From: Ophioceras dolichostomum | Lineage: Eukaryota > Ascomycota > Sordariomycetes > Magnaporthales > Ophioceraceae | Reading direction: 5' to 3' | NCBI GenBank assembly: GCA_003049485.1 | Contig: PYST01000035.1 | Coordinates: 62,001 to 126,000, forward strand | DNA: 64,000 nucleotides | Part shown: positions 47,109 through 58,349 of the stretch, piece after piece | Layout of the letters: the number at the start of each line of letters is the position of its first letter | Position numbering within the stretch: position 1 is the first letter of the stretch | Made by a program: the position numbers and the translations under genes | Notes under the pieces: model-generated | What the model saw: only the letters and a program-made list of their open reading frames with translations | The model's database searches: none | What the model was told of the DNA's origin: nothing

Positions 47109-48498
47109 CTGGGAAACAGACAGCCCAGAGGGTGGTCATCGAACCAGGCCCTATCCTTCTGCCTCGCCTTGACAATCATGTCCCGAGCGGCCGTGACCGC
47201 GTCCTCAACCTGAGCTGGCGTCCCCCAGCCCGCAGTAGAGGCGCCGAAGCTGATAATGTGAGTTCCTACCTGGAGGGCTGTTCTGAAACCAAAGGAGTCG
47301 TCCTGCTGGCCGTAACCTTCGAGCAGCCCTTCGATTGTCCACAAACCGGCGTCAATCTTCTTGAACAGTGTGAGCTGGTAGAGCTCAGCCACCATTTGTC
47401 CGACGTCGAGGGCCGGGAGGCCAACCTGCACCGACTCCCAGTCAACGATGAAGATATCGACCTTTCGTGACTGGGTGAGTTCTTCTTCCCCCTCCCCAAC
47501 CTCGTCCCAGAAGGGCTCGTCGGGAAGCAAAGCGCTGTAATATGAAGAGGTTCAGTATTCTCAGAATGACTGCGTGCACTTGGGGCCAGCCTCGTGTAGT
47601 GTGGCTATAGCGTTGTGCGATTTACTCACTTCCCAGTCCAGAAATCGCCATGGATGAGCTGGAGGTGTTCTGCGGCCTCTGCTTCTTTCTTGGCTGCCTC
47701 GAGAGCAGCTTCAAGCTCGTCCCTGACTTCTCCTAGAATCGCCGGGAACTTGTCGATGGCGGCGACCGTCCAGCCCTGGTTGATGAGAACCTTCAGGGTA
47801 CGCCAATCCGCATTCTGCTTGTAAGTTTGCAGAAGCTGTGCCTGCTCTGGCAGTTGGGCCCAGTCATGGAACGACCGCAGCCAGAGCCCAAGGGTCCGGC
47901 CTAGATCCCTGCATAGGGGTCTGAAGCGTTCTGGTGTCGGGGTGGTCGCAAAATGCTTCAAACAGTAGTGCTTGAGATCGATGGAATTCGGAAAGTATTC
48001 CATCACCTGAGTGGTGGAAGCCTCGTGGTAGAGCAGGGGCCGAGGAGTCCGAACCTCGAAGCGCGAGCTGGAGGCTGGAGCGAGTCTGGCTGCGGCCGCC
48101 TGAAGCACAGCGTGCTCGGATCCCTGTAAGATGGAAGATGGAAGACGGACCACGATCAGCGATGCCTAATCCTCGTCTGTGTGCCAGCACGCATTCCAGG
48201 ACACGTGGCTTCGTCCACCACTTAGGTGACGTGATTGGACTCCAGTTAGGTGAGTACGTACGCATCGCGTCGTCGAAAGCTTGAAACCGGGGTTCTGGGC
48301 GACGTATGGCTCGCCGTGCTTGACCAAGACCTCGCAGTCCCCTGAAGGAAGGGGCCGTTCCAGAGCCGCACGGAACAAGAAGTTTGTTACCCCGCCGCTA
48401 AGAGGTTCGAGAGCAGAGGAGGCAAACGGTGTCCCGGCGAGCTCCTTCAGGATGGACGCCTGCATTTTGGAAGGCTCAGGCTCACTAACTTGCGCCAT
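47096..48498 (-). CDS. APH-fold phosphotransferase (aminoglycoside/choline kinase-like)
   Basis: Three exons, complement(join(47096..47534,47630..48123,48262..48498)), 389 residues. The start at 48498 begins the family-like MAQVSEPEPSKMQASILKEL; an in-frame ATG at 48624 would add 42 Ser/Thr-rich residues and cannot be excluded. Motifs of the APH family are in order: LSGGVTNFLFRA (nucleotide loop), LVKHGEPYVA (ATP-binding Lys), the catalytic Brenner loop HGDFWTGN at 237-244 (split by intron 2 in the Asn codon), and IVDWES with Asp275 for magnesium. Fungal members of this group are often annotated as aminoglycoside phosphotransferases but are not resistance genes; the substrate (for example methylthioribose or another small alcohol) cannot be read from the sequence. 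Confidence 0.88.
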
Positions 48499-50146
48499 GT
48501 TCGTCGAGGCTTTGGACGTCTGCGTGCTCGTATTCGCGGCCTGGCTCGCTGGAGCCTTGGAGCGAGAGGCTGTGACGAGGCCTTGGTAGGGTTGACGGGT
48601 GCCTGGGAGTTGCCCACCAGCCACGATGAGGTTTACAATGAATGCCCCGGGCTGTGGCCATGATGATCGCCACGACGAGATGGATCTCGAGGTTTTTATA
48701 CCTCAATGTGGTGAATACCTGCACCTTCCAAGCTAGGTGGCTTACACCGGGTTCGCTACCCTTATAGCTCGATTTGCAAGCTTTCAATGTCATTCCCCAT
48801 CATTTTGAGTCATTCTCATTGAAAGGATCTTGATTGGCTGAGAATAAGTGCTCCATTCTGTTCTTTCGTCCTTTCTCGATGCTCTGGTGAGCCGGTAGTT
48901 TGTGCTTGGCTCCCTTGGAGCGTTACATCGTACGTGGAAGAGCGCACTGTGGCAGTCGACACAGACTTTATCAACCCATAAGGATATTCCGTCAGTAATA
49001 ACGACAGCAGTTATTGTGCAGAAAGGGAACGCGAACAGCAAGATGTGGTTCGTCTGGACTTTCGGAGTCCACGTGCAAATTTGCGGAAGTGCTCTGCGGA
49101 ATCTTGGGGGCACGTACGGCCACAGGTCCCTGCCAAGTCCCCTTCCCAGGCAGTTGAGTCGTCGTGAAACGAGAACGAAAGAGCTCCAGAGACGTGTCCC
49201 GATCCTGAAACCAGCTGCCAGTAACGCTCTGCTGGTACAATTATTTTAAGCTCAAATCAAGCTCAAGGTAGCTCGGCCATATCTTCTCCTTGTCCGTTCT
49301 CAAACAGCAAAACAACAAGTTTAAGTCCTTGCGTCTGGGTAGTCCGCTTCGGTGTAGTTATTAGCACTGTATGGAAAGGATTAGGCGCCCAGACACCTCA
49401 GGCAATTCTAGAGCAACCTCCCGTTCGTCCAGCGTGCCTGTTTGAAGGTAGGTACCTACCTACATTACCTACATATTTTTTGGGACTCGTTTTTGGATAC
49501 GGCCTAGCCCGGGCGGATCGTAGATGAATTCACTAACAAGAGGTGGAGGTTTGGTAGCGTAGGAGGAGTGATCGTACGGAAGAATACGGCTCACTTAACA
49601 GATCCCAAGGCCTGACCTGCGTCTCTCCTCGGCTTGTGTTCTTGATCCTTCTCCTCTTCATACACTTCCCTCTTTTCAACAGGAGACCATCAGACGCCGT
49701 TTGCTACCCTCGGCCCGTCGCGCACACCCTCGACCGCCCATTCCCACCGGCACGGTCCACCACAGCATTGACGAATCGATCAGCGACTGTGACACGCGCC
49801 GAACCTCTAACTTTGTGTGAAGAAAAAAAAATATATACTGGCAGGCAGCCTCGACACTCCAGTAGTCATCCGGGACCAGCATTTCGTATTCTCTCCTCCT
49901 CACGCCGCCCGCGTCAATGTTAGACGCCCTACTCTCATTATCCAGCCGGATAGTTTCTCATTCGCATTCGCCATATGGGTGCCTCGTCAACCCCGACTCG
50001 ACGACCAGCTTGGCCGAACCCCCGCCTCGATCTTCTCTTTCACCGCTCTTGACGATTGCATCTCCCGGCGCCGACAGCAATCGACCGCGTCCTCGTTTGC
50101 CTCGATCTTAGTAGACTCATCCCTGGGCTAAGCATCTTGCTCCACG
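48499..50146. other. Intergenic region between divergent starts
   Basis: Contains the upstream parts of the APH-fold gene (minus) and the tandem-PH gene (plus). TACCTACC-type words occur at 49446-49472. The 115-codon plus-strand frame at 48902-49249 has no domain. A long CT-rich leader precedes 50147 (49600-49700). Confidence 0.5.
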
Positions 50147-51785
50147 ATGGTCGAAGTGCCGACCATGACTTCATCAACCGCAACAACAACGCTTGCCGCG
50201 GCCACGGCCAAGTCCCCGCAAGCTCGGAGCGATCCTGTTGCCATCCCGCCGCCCGCAGCATCCCTCCCGCGGGACAATTTGGCTCGTCTGCGCACGCAGC
50301 TAGCCCTGGAAACCTTCTCGCCTGTGAACCAGGACGGGACCTTTGAGTTCGACCGGGTGATCAAGTGCGGATACGTCCAGAAGCGTACCCAAACAACCAA
50401 GGCATGTCTCCTCTTTCCACGTACCCATGCCCGTCCTAAGTCTCTCTGCTAGTACCTCTGCTGACATTGCGGGTGATTTTGTTGCCGATGTCTAGACTTG
50501 GAAGTCAATATACCTTGTTATGCGACCGAACACACTGTCGATCTACAAGTCGGACAAGGAGGACAAGCTGCGACATAAAATCTATCTCTCTGACCTCACG
50601 GCCGTCACCTTGCTTAAGGACCCGAAGCAGAAGCGGCAGAACGTCTTCGGCCTGTTTTCACCATCGAAAAACTTCCACTTCCAGGCGGCCACAGCGAAGG
50701 AAGCCCAGGAGTGGGTTGACATTATTCGTCGAGACGCGAGGATCGAAGAGGAAGAGGACGAGATCTTCCTCGCGAGCCCTGTCATCCGGCGTGAATCATA
50801 TGGGATGGGCGGCTATATGCAGAACTCCTCAACAAGCCAGAACCAGCAGTCTCCCAATCCGGAACAAGAGAGGGAGCGTTTGGCTTCAAGCTCACCAGAG
50901 CCACCAGAGCGGCTGATGAGAGCTGTGAAAGCCATCAGCCCAAGCTCCGCCCGGCGGGCGTCCCAGTTTGCGGAGTCGTCAGGCTTCTCCGGCAACGAGC
51001 TTGCGTCCCACTCGGACCTGTCGGACGCCGACATAGCCCGCTTGGGTGGCGCGTCGATAGAAAGCTTCACGCAGTCTCCATCCTCGGCGCTTCAGCAGGA
51101 TCGTCCGGGTCTGGGCGCTAGGAACGCAAGCCAAGCCAGCGGGGTGAACGTGGAGCACGATCCGGACCGGGTAATCTGGCAGGGCTGGCTGTGGTTGCTG
51201 CGTAGTAAAGGCGGGCTTCGCCAGTGGAAGAAGTCGTGGGCGGTCCTCCGGCCAAGGAACCTGATTCTCTACCGGGACTCATCTGAGTACTCAGCACACC
51301 TCATCGTCGCCCTGTCCTCGATCCTCAACGTGGTCGACATCGACCCCATCAGCAGGACGAAGAAGCACTGTCTGCAGATCATAACGGAGGAGAAGCGGTT
51401 CCGCTTTTGCGCCCGCGACGAGGAAAGCCTTCTGCAATGCCTCGGTGCGTTCAAGAGCCTGCTGGCGAAGAGGCGGGAGCTGGAGGCAAGGGCAGCCGCT
51501 GTTGCCGCAACAGCAGGAGCAACAACATCAGGAGTGCCAGCAACACCAGCAACATTAGCTATGACACCGACCGCCGCGGTTGGTGGTGCTTCCGGCATCT
51601 CTAAACCTCCGGCCACTTCTGTTGCTGGTGATGCTGGTGCCAATGGTGCTCCTGCGACTGCTACTGCCCCTCCTCCTCATCCTCCACCACCCACGACTGC
51701 CCCTGCTTCTGCTGGTGCTGCTTCTGCTGGCGGCAGTGGCGGCGGCGATGCAGGAGGCACGGCGACGACGGCCGTGCCCTCGTAA
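50147..51785 (+). CDS. Tandem PH-domain protein (Opy1-like)
   Basis: Two exons, join(50147..50401,50496..51785), 514 residues. The intron has a GC donor (AAG/GCATGT), a CTGAC branch site and a TCTAG acceptor; no GT donor restores the frame. The junction gives VQKRTQTTK/TWKSIYLVMRP. The first PH domain (about 68-180) has IKCGYVQKRT...IYLVMRPNTLSIYKSDKE and ends KEAQEWVDIIRR. A Ser/Pro/Glu-rich linker follows. The second PH domain (about 305-405) begins IWQGWLWLLRSKGGLRQWKKSWAVLRPRNLILYRD and ends LLQCLGAFKSLLAKR. The last 100 residues are Ala/Pro/Gly-rich. Two split PH domains resemble yeast Opy1, a phosphoinositide sensor; binding to plasma-membrane phosphoinositides is inferred. Confidence 0.9.
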
Positions 51786-54606
51786 TCTTCCAACCTGCCT
51801 ACCTGCCTACCTGCCTAAAGCCTGACTGCCCACCCACATGCTCTCTAAACCCAATTCGAACTGGCCTTACTTGCAGAACACTTTGCCTGTACATATTTCT
51901 CACTCAAACCCAAACTCAAACCCAAAACCCCAAACACGTACACACGCGTGCACGCACACAGACACACACACCCTTTGTAATACCCAATGCACGACTTTAC
52001 GACGCTTATGACTGCACGGGCAAGGATAGCAAGAAAGCATTTCAACGAAGCTTCGTCTACCGATTTACCTCTAGCAGATAATATTTTAGCCCGGCTAGCT
52101 GATGTCTCCCGGCTGCGAGTTCACAAATGAAGCCCCCTTTCTGTGACCAATAGTGCCTAGCTGCTCCGCAAATATTTGTGACTGGACCATCCCGTCAGGT
52201 CGGTCATGAGATGTCGGGCGACAATTAAGCTTGAATAGACCCCAAGAGCATGTCTCGGTTGTTCATTTGGGAGCCGATGAGACCGAGGCCGGTCGAGTCG
52301 TGACAGTCAGCCGGGACAGACTAAACCTTCGTCGCCTGGCTTCATTCAGGGACCAGCACAGATCATTTCAACAATAAGAACCAACCAGTCGATCAGCAAG
52401 CTCTGTGCCACGCCCAGGTACGCTGGCACATCCCCGTCTTCAGAACCTCGTGTGCTAGAACGAGCCAATCGCGGTGCGGTGCCTTGCTGGCGGGTGATAT
52501 GAGGGGAGGTCTCGGGCCAAGCTACCGAGGTATTGTTGGAGGTTGTGCGGTTGAGGTCATTCCTCGTGCGCTCCAGTGTGCCCCAGCAGCCCAGCACTAA
52601 CAAATGGCACTAATAAACTGCCTGCCCCTCGATCCACAGCGCCTGCAAGCGCTACCTGAAGCCCCGGCCTTGTAGCGGCATGTGCTATGTCTGGGCGAGC
52701 ACTCTGCGCTCACCCAATCGTAGGCCTCAGCAGGGGACCTCATTCGGGTCTCTTTCTCCAAACTTGAAATGAAAAGCGACGTCAAAAGAACAACAAAAAA
52801 AACCTTGCTGGGATCGCGCCGCCGCAGTCTGCCTGCCTGCTGCACACCAGCTCTACTGAGGAGGAGGAGAGATCTCTGCAGGAAGGAGAGATTACCTGCC
52901 GCCTAGCAGCCTAGATGATCCCAGACGATCCAAGACGATCAGTACATGGTAGTATCGAGGACATAAGTTTCTCCCGACTGGTTAGTTCAGACAGAGACAG
53001 CCGCCACGGGGTCGATTATTTGACGATCGATTTGATCTTGATCCTTGGTGTGGCGAGTGTTGGCGGCTCATGGGCGATGGGTCTGATGGCGCATGACAAA
53101 CTCCTTCTCACCTTCACCCGCTTTTCTGTCTCCCCTTTTTTCTTCATGACTGCCGTGCTTTGCATGATGCGGCGCGCCAGATGAGGGACGGCATATCGGC
53201 ATGAGGAAGGTGGTGGCGGTTGTGGGAGGGAGCCCTTTTTCTCTTCTCCTTCCCCTCTTCATCGACTTTCCTCTCCGAGCCCTACATACTACGTCGTACC
53301 TGTCACTAGGCTTTCTATGCTTTCTCGGCCGCCTAGGGCTTGTTCATTTTGTGTGTTGTTGATGACAGGGGGTAGGGGCAACATGGCTCGAAACGGAACT
53401 TGGTGGGCTTCGCCTCTTGTTATTCGCTTCCTCGGCCCCTCATTCGCCTTCCTGCCGCTCTGCCCGCTCACCATGCGAGCATCCTTAATCCCTTCCCCAA
53501 AAAGGGATCGGGTTGGTTGAATTTCGGCTCCCTTGGCCACTCACATGTGCATACACACATTGCGACCACTGCATCTCGAACACCAGGCGGGTTTTGCAAA
53601 TAGCATGCGAGAGTTCCCTTTGTGGCCCGGGCATTGGGGGGAATAGGGTGATAACGAGCCGTGGTTGTGGTGTGGTGCTGGTGCTGTCGGTGTTCAACCT
53701 CCTCCCCGCGGACGCCGTGTGGCCGTCTCGATCACCGCTAATACGCTGTCACGTCGTGATTTTGACACTACTTCGCGGCTTTGCCGCATGGTAGACTGAG
53801 CTTCCCCTTTTGTGAGCCGGCCAAGCGGCCGAGTGGTCTCCCATGATGGCAAGGGTCTTGCTTCTCGGCTTCACTAGGCCACATCATCCACACCATCCGC
53901 ACCCAACCCTCCATAACTCATCCACAACATACAGGGGTCGGGTAGTTTTTACCCCAGGTCGATTTATGTGTTAACCGTAGTGTTCCTTCAGATGCCACCT
54001 CCGAGACTTGTGATGGGGCCTGGATGCCCAACTGAGCCAACGTGCCAACCAGAGGGATCGTCTCTTATACATCCTTCCATGGCATATATACCTACCCGGT
54101 ATCCCCCCTTCCACATGTATCCCATGACATCAAGGATGCACCGCTCTGCCGCCGCTATTCGCCTCTCCCCCAGTTTCTTCTCTTTTCTGTCGTTCTGTCC
54201 CGCTTGGTCCATGCCATTCATGCTAGCCAAGCAGTTCATATAGCACGTTCAGGTCGTTCGCCTGACCAACAAGCGAACTGCTCGCGAGTGTTTCGGTCTC
54301 GAACTCACTCATTGCCTCTCCTTCTTCGCTCTGTCACTCGCTCTCTGGGACGTAGGACATATGTGATAATATCACTTCCGCTCATTGCTCCCTCTACGTT
54401 GCTATCTACATATCTTCTTGACCCCTCGCTGGGCACTCCTTCGCAGCGTGTATTTTGTCCGGGCAACTTCCCAGCCTTTTTGCCCTGACTTACACCTTGC
54501 TGTACCGTCCACTTTGGCTGCTTATAGCCCCGGATATATACATCTACCTACATATATGCCCCTACGTTTAACCCCCAAGCAGGTCTCCCGTCTTTGCTAA
54601 GTCACC
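51786..54606. other. Gene-poor interval of 2.8 kb
   Basis: Left part is the 3' flank of the PH gene, with CCTACCTG repeats at about 51797-51820 and a CA-rich run at 51905-51972. The right part is the upstream region of the GH5 gene with a TATATA sequence at about 54533-54538. No gene, tRNA or mobile element is supported. Confidence 0.5.
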
Positions 54607-55845
54607 ATGGGGCCATCGTCCTTCGCTCCGCTCCTTGCCGTCCTGGGCTTGCTCGTGCCCTGGGCCTCGGCCCTCAACCCCCCACCGCTGCCGCTGCACT
54701 CGTCCAGCCGATGGATCCTCGATGCGAACGGCCAGCGCGTCAAGCTCAAGTGCGTCAACTGGGGCGGACACATGGAGGTCAACATCCCGGAGGGCCTGCA
54801 CAAGCAGGGGGTCGACGGGCTGGCCGACTGGGTGGCCGGCTCCGGCTTCAACTGCGTGCGGCTGACCTACTCGATCGACATGGCGCTCCACCCGACCGTC
54901 AAGGTGTCCGACTCGTTCCGCGACGCCGCGGGGCCGGCGGGCGTCTCGGTCGAGAGCATGTCCGGGCTGTACGCGGTGGCGACGGCGAAGAACCCCTGGC
55001 TGGCGACGGCGACCACGCTCGAGGCGCACGCCGCCGTCGTCGATGCGCTGTGGCGCCGCGGCGTCATGACCATCATGGACAACCACGTCTCCAAGGCGAA
55101 GTGGTGCTGCAACCTCGACGACGGCAACGGCTGGTGGAACACGGGCGCCGGCTACAACGACCAGAATTCGCGGTACTTCAACACGGCCGAGTGGCTGGCG
55201 GGGCTACAGGCCATGGCCGCCTGGGCGCGCGGCCACAAGGGCGTGGTCGGCATGGGCATCCGCAACGAGATCCGCGAGTTCCTGGCGCAGGGCATCATCG
55301 ACGGCCGCCAGGAGTGGTACGACCGCGTGTCGGACGCCGCCCGCGCCATCCACGGCACGCACCCGGACCTGCTCATCCTCATCGGCGGCACCGTGTCGTC
55401 CACGGACCTCTCGCACGTGCGCTCGCGCAACCTCGACGTCTCGGCCTGGCGCGACAAGCACGTGTGGGAGTGGCACGCCTACTCCTTCACCGTAACCTTC
55501 ACGCCCGTCTTCCGCACCTGCTGGTTCGTGCGTCAGCTGTACGGCGCCTTCAACGGCTTCCTGCTGGAGCAGGGCAAAGGGTTCACGGCCCCGCTCGTGC
55601 TGTCCGAGTTCGGCTTCGACATGGCCGCGCCCGACATCTTCTACCTCGACTGCCTGCGAGAGTACGCTACGAGCAACGACGGCGACTGGGCCATCTGGGC
55701 GCTGCAGGGCAGCTACTACGTCAGGGACGGCGTGGTCGACCAGGACGAGCCGTACGGCGTGCTGAACAGGGACTGGACGGGCCTCAGGGCTGGGAACCTG
55801 CACGACTTGCTTGGGAGGATGTGGGAGACTACCCAAGGCCCTTGA
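54607..55845 (+). CDS. Secreted GH5-family glycosidase
   Basis: Intronless, 412 residues. A signal peptide is clear (MGPSSFAPLLAVLGLLVPWASA). The mature protein has the beta/alpha barrel of glycoside hydrolase family 5: LKCVNWGGHMEVNIPEGLHKQ, SGFNCVRLTYSIDM, GVMTIMDNHVSKA, GIRNEIRE with the acid/base Glu221, WEWHAYSFT, and LSEFGFD with the nucleophile Glu334. The ends WAIWALQGSYYVRDGVVDQDE and LNRDW are typical of fungal GH5 members. There is no carbohydrate-binding module. Activity on beta-glucan or mannan is likely but the exact substrate and subfamily cannot be told by eye. The protein is very GC-rich and has no introns, unlike most neighbours; this could reflect strong expression bias and is not proof of transfer. 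Confidence 0.95.
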   Translation: MGPSSFAPLLAVLGLLVPWASALNPPPLPLHSSSRWILDANGQRVKLKCVNWGGHMEVNIPEGLHKQGVDGLADWVAGSGFNCVRLTYSIDMALHPTVKVSDSFRDAAGPAGVSVESMSGLYAVATAKNPWLATATTLEAHAAVVDALWRRGVMTIMDNHVSKAKWCCNLDDGNGWWNTGAGYNDQNSRYFNTAEWLAGLQAMAAWARGHKGVVGMGIRNEIREFLAQGIIDGRQEWYDRVSDAARAIHGTHPDLLILIGGTVSSTDLSHVRSRNLDVSAWRDKHVWEWHAYSFTVTFTPVFRTCWFVRQLYGAFNGFLLEQGKGFTAPLVLSEFGFDMAAPDIFYLDCLREYATSNDGDWAIWALQGSYYVRDGVVDQDEPYGVLNRDWTGLRAGNLHDLLGRMWETTQGP

Positions 55846-56354
55846 GGAAGGAGGAGGTAAATGGGTCTTTCTAATCTTCACAAGCTACCTGGCTCTCACG
55901 CGAAGCGGAAGATCTACCAAATCAATCTCGCGCATCCGCATGCTTACTTACCTAGGTATCTGATCATTTCCTATCTTTCTGTTCGTGTTTGTGTCAATAT
56001 ACCCCGACCTCATGTAGCCACCCCGTAATGTATATAGTCCCTTATCTGTAAATATTTGTTCGAAGTCAACCAGGCAGTTATGTGCCTTCGTAATACATAG
56101 GTACCTATTCATTCACCTCTCAGTGGCCTCAGTGGTGTGCATTGTCCCAAGGCACTCGACAACAAGGGGAGGAGCGGGGAAAAAGCTCCTCTCAGTCCAC
56201 CAGCCAGTCGATCGTAGTATCCTGAACTTACTTAAATTGAACGTAACTCTCCATTGATTAATCCGCTTGCTTATCTAGCTTTCCATGTTGATAGGAGGTT
56301 GTGTAAGTGTAGGTGTAGGTAGTAAGGTACATACATGGCACTGCCTGCCTCAGC
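55846..56354. other. Convergent 3' flanks
   Basis: Spacer between the 3' ends of the GH5 gene and the MED2-like gene, with TACCTAGG-type words at 55947-55960 and 56095-56108. No gene is seen. Confidence 0.5.
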
Positions 56355-56888
56355 TCAAATTCCAAAATATGCATTATCAAACTCTCCCATGGTCGTGTCT
56401 TCCCCGTCAAAGAAGATGTCGTCAAAGCTGCTCTCGCCCTCAACGCCCTCCATGAGGCTCGGCCCGTCGAATTTGAACAGATCGTCTATGGAGGCGTCAG
56501 CAGCAGCAGCAGCATCTGCCTTCTTCGGTGGTGGTTGCGGCGGCGGCGCGCCGCCAGTGGCATCTTTGGTGACGGCGGCAGTAGTGTCTTCTGATGTTGT
56601 TGTTAGTGGCGCCGCCGCCGGGATGGGCTCGGCGGGCGGCCCGCCGAAGCCGTCGGAAAGGATGTTGTTTGCGGCGTCGGCCACGAAGGCGTTGAGGTCG
56701 AAGTCGGACTCTACCGCTGAGACCGGCGCGGACGATGGTTGAGTCTGGGTCTGTTGTGTTTGTGCGAGGGCGTGGGACTCCACGCTGCTGCTGCTGGGCG
56801 CGAGCGAGAAGTGCATGTCGGTGAAGTTCAGTTCTGAGTTCGTAGTACCTGAGGCTGGTGCGGTGGTGGTGGCGGCGGCGGTAGTGTT

Positions 56889-56920
<32 letters not shown>

Positions 56921-58349
56921 TGCCAGGGCCGGGCATGCCGGAGAGATCGAAGATAGTGATCACCTCTGGTTGCGCCGCGGCGGCCTGGGCCTGGACTGGT
57001 TGAGGGGGAGGCGGGGCGGCGGCGGGTAGCTGTGGCACAGGGACGGGAGTGATGGTGGCAGGCACGGGCGCGGTCTTCGCGGCCGCGGGCGGCACAGGAG
57101 CAGCCTTGGGCCCCCCTGGTGGAGGTGGAGGCGTTGCTTTGGATACCGGGGGAGGCGTGGCCTTTTTAGCCGTGGCTTTGACCGGGGCCGGGATGGGTGA
57201 CGCGGTCTTGATCGCCGGCGAGGGCGAGTTTTTGATGGCGGGTGAGCCCGTCTTGATGGCTTTCGTGGCTGGCGTTGCGGATTTCGCCGCTGGTGAGCCG
57301 GTCTTGACTGCTGGGGACGTCGCCGTCTTGAGAGCTGGAGAGCCCGTTGTCTTCAGCGCTGGAGAGCCTGCCGTCTTGAGGGCAGGTGAAGTAGAATTCT
57401 TGAGCGCTGGTGTGGTGGCTGTCTTGAGGCTGGGCGAGCCGCCCTTGGCCACGCCGCTCTTAGCGGCCTGAACGCCGGGATTCGCCGCGGGTGGCTGCGG
57501 AGAGCGCATGCCGGGCTTGGCCTTTGCCGCGGTGCCGACATGAGGGCTAGGGGTCGGCGGTAGTGGCTCCGCCCCCATGTTCGGAAAGGGTACGGCCTGT
57601 TTGGGCTTCGCGGCCGGCCGAGGACCTGCGAATGTCGACCCTGACAGACTGCGTGCGATAGCTGGCGCTGTTGGTCCTGTTGGTCCCGATGGCCCTGTTG
57701 GCGCCATTGGTGCCACCATCGGTGCTGCCATTGGTGCTGCCATTGGTGCTGTCGGTGCCGTTGGAGCAGGCACAACGGTAGGTTCAGAGGCAGAAGGGAC
57801 AAGTGCCATAGGGGCGACAGCTGCCTGAGGAATCATGACCGGCTCTGGTATCACTACTGGCCGCCGCCTTGCCCGCTGTTGGTCGAGATCCCGTTGGAGA
57901 ACGGCTTTGGCTCTAGTCTACATGTGACGTGTGAGTGATGTGTGAGCGTGAGTGTCAAAGATGAGATCCAGACTGAGGCCAGGCCCCCTGCATCCCCTCG
58001 GATTCTTTCCACTGATATTCACCCTATTTTCACTACCGTCACCGTTGCGGTCCCCCATGCATGCAGGGGCAGCGTCATGACACGGGAAGAAGGGCTTACT
58101 ATTTCGCTCTCTAGGTCATCTAAGGCGGAGTTGAACTTCACATGAGCGTCCATGATCCTGTCGATGTTCATGATCGACCCCAAGAGGCGCCCATCTTTGC
58201 GGCTGGCCTTGAACGCCTTGCCAGCTTGCACCATCTTTCTCTTGCATGTTAGTCAGGAAGCAGAAAAGGGCATTGCGGATGGAACCCACCACATCATTGG
58301 CCATTTTGTCGAGGACATCGAGCTGTGGCGGGTGCTTTTGGGCCGCCAT
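56355..58349 (-). CDS. Probable Mediator subunit MED2-like protein with SPALKT repeats
   Basis: Three exons, complement(join(56355..57917,58100..58240,58290..58349)), 587 residues. Exon 1 ends ...DKMANDV at a 49-nt intron with a CTGACTAAC branch site; exon 2 gives RKMVQAGKAFKASRKDGRLLGSIMNIDRIMDAHVKF and NSALDDLESEI, exon 3 starts TRAKAVLQRDLDQQR. This N-terminal helical region has the layout of the fungal MED2 domain (helix, linker, FHAILD-type helix, charged coiled segment), but the match is by pattern only. The middle is a degenerate array of SPALKT/SPAIKT units at about 225-305, then Pro/Ala- and Asn-rich tracts (poly-Asn near 400). The C-terminus is acidic and ends FDNAYFGI. A transcriptional co-regulator is inferred; the name is tentative. 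Confidence 0.65.

Noticed and set aside
47096..48498. Reading the APH-fold gene as an antibiotic-resistance determinant
   Set aside because: The exon-intron structure and HGDFWTGN motif fit native fungal kinases; nothing indicates an acquired bacterial resistance gene.
48902..49249. 115-codon plus-strand frame upstream of the phosphotransferase gene
   Set aside because: No domain, no plausible promoter or splice structure; lies in the promoter region of a divergent pair.
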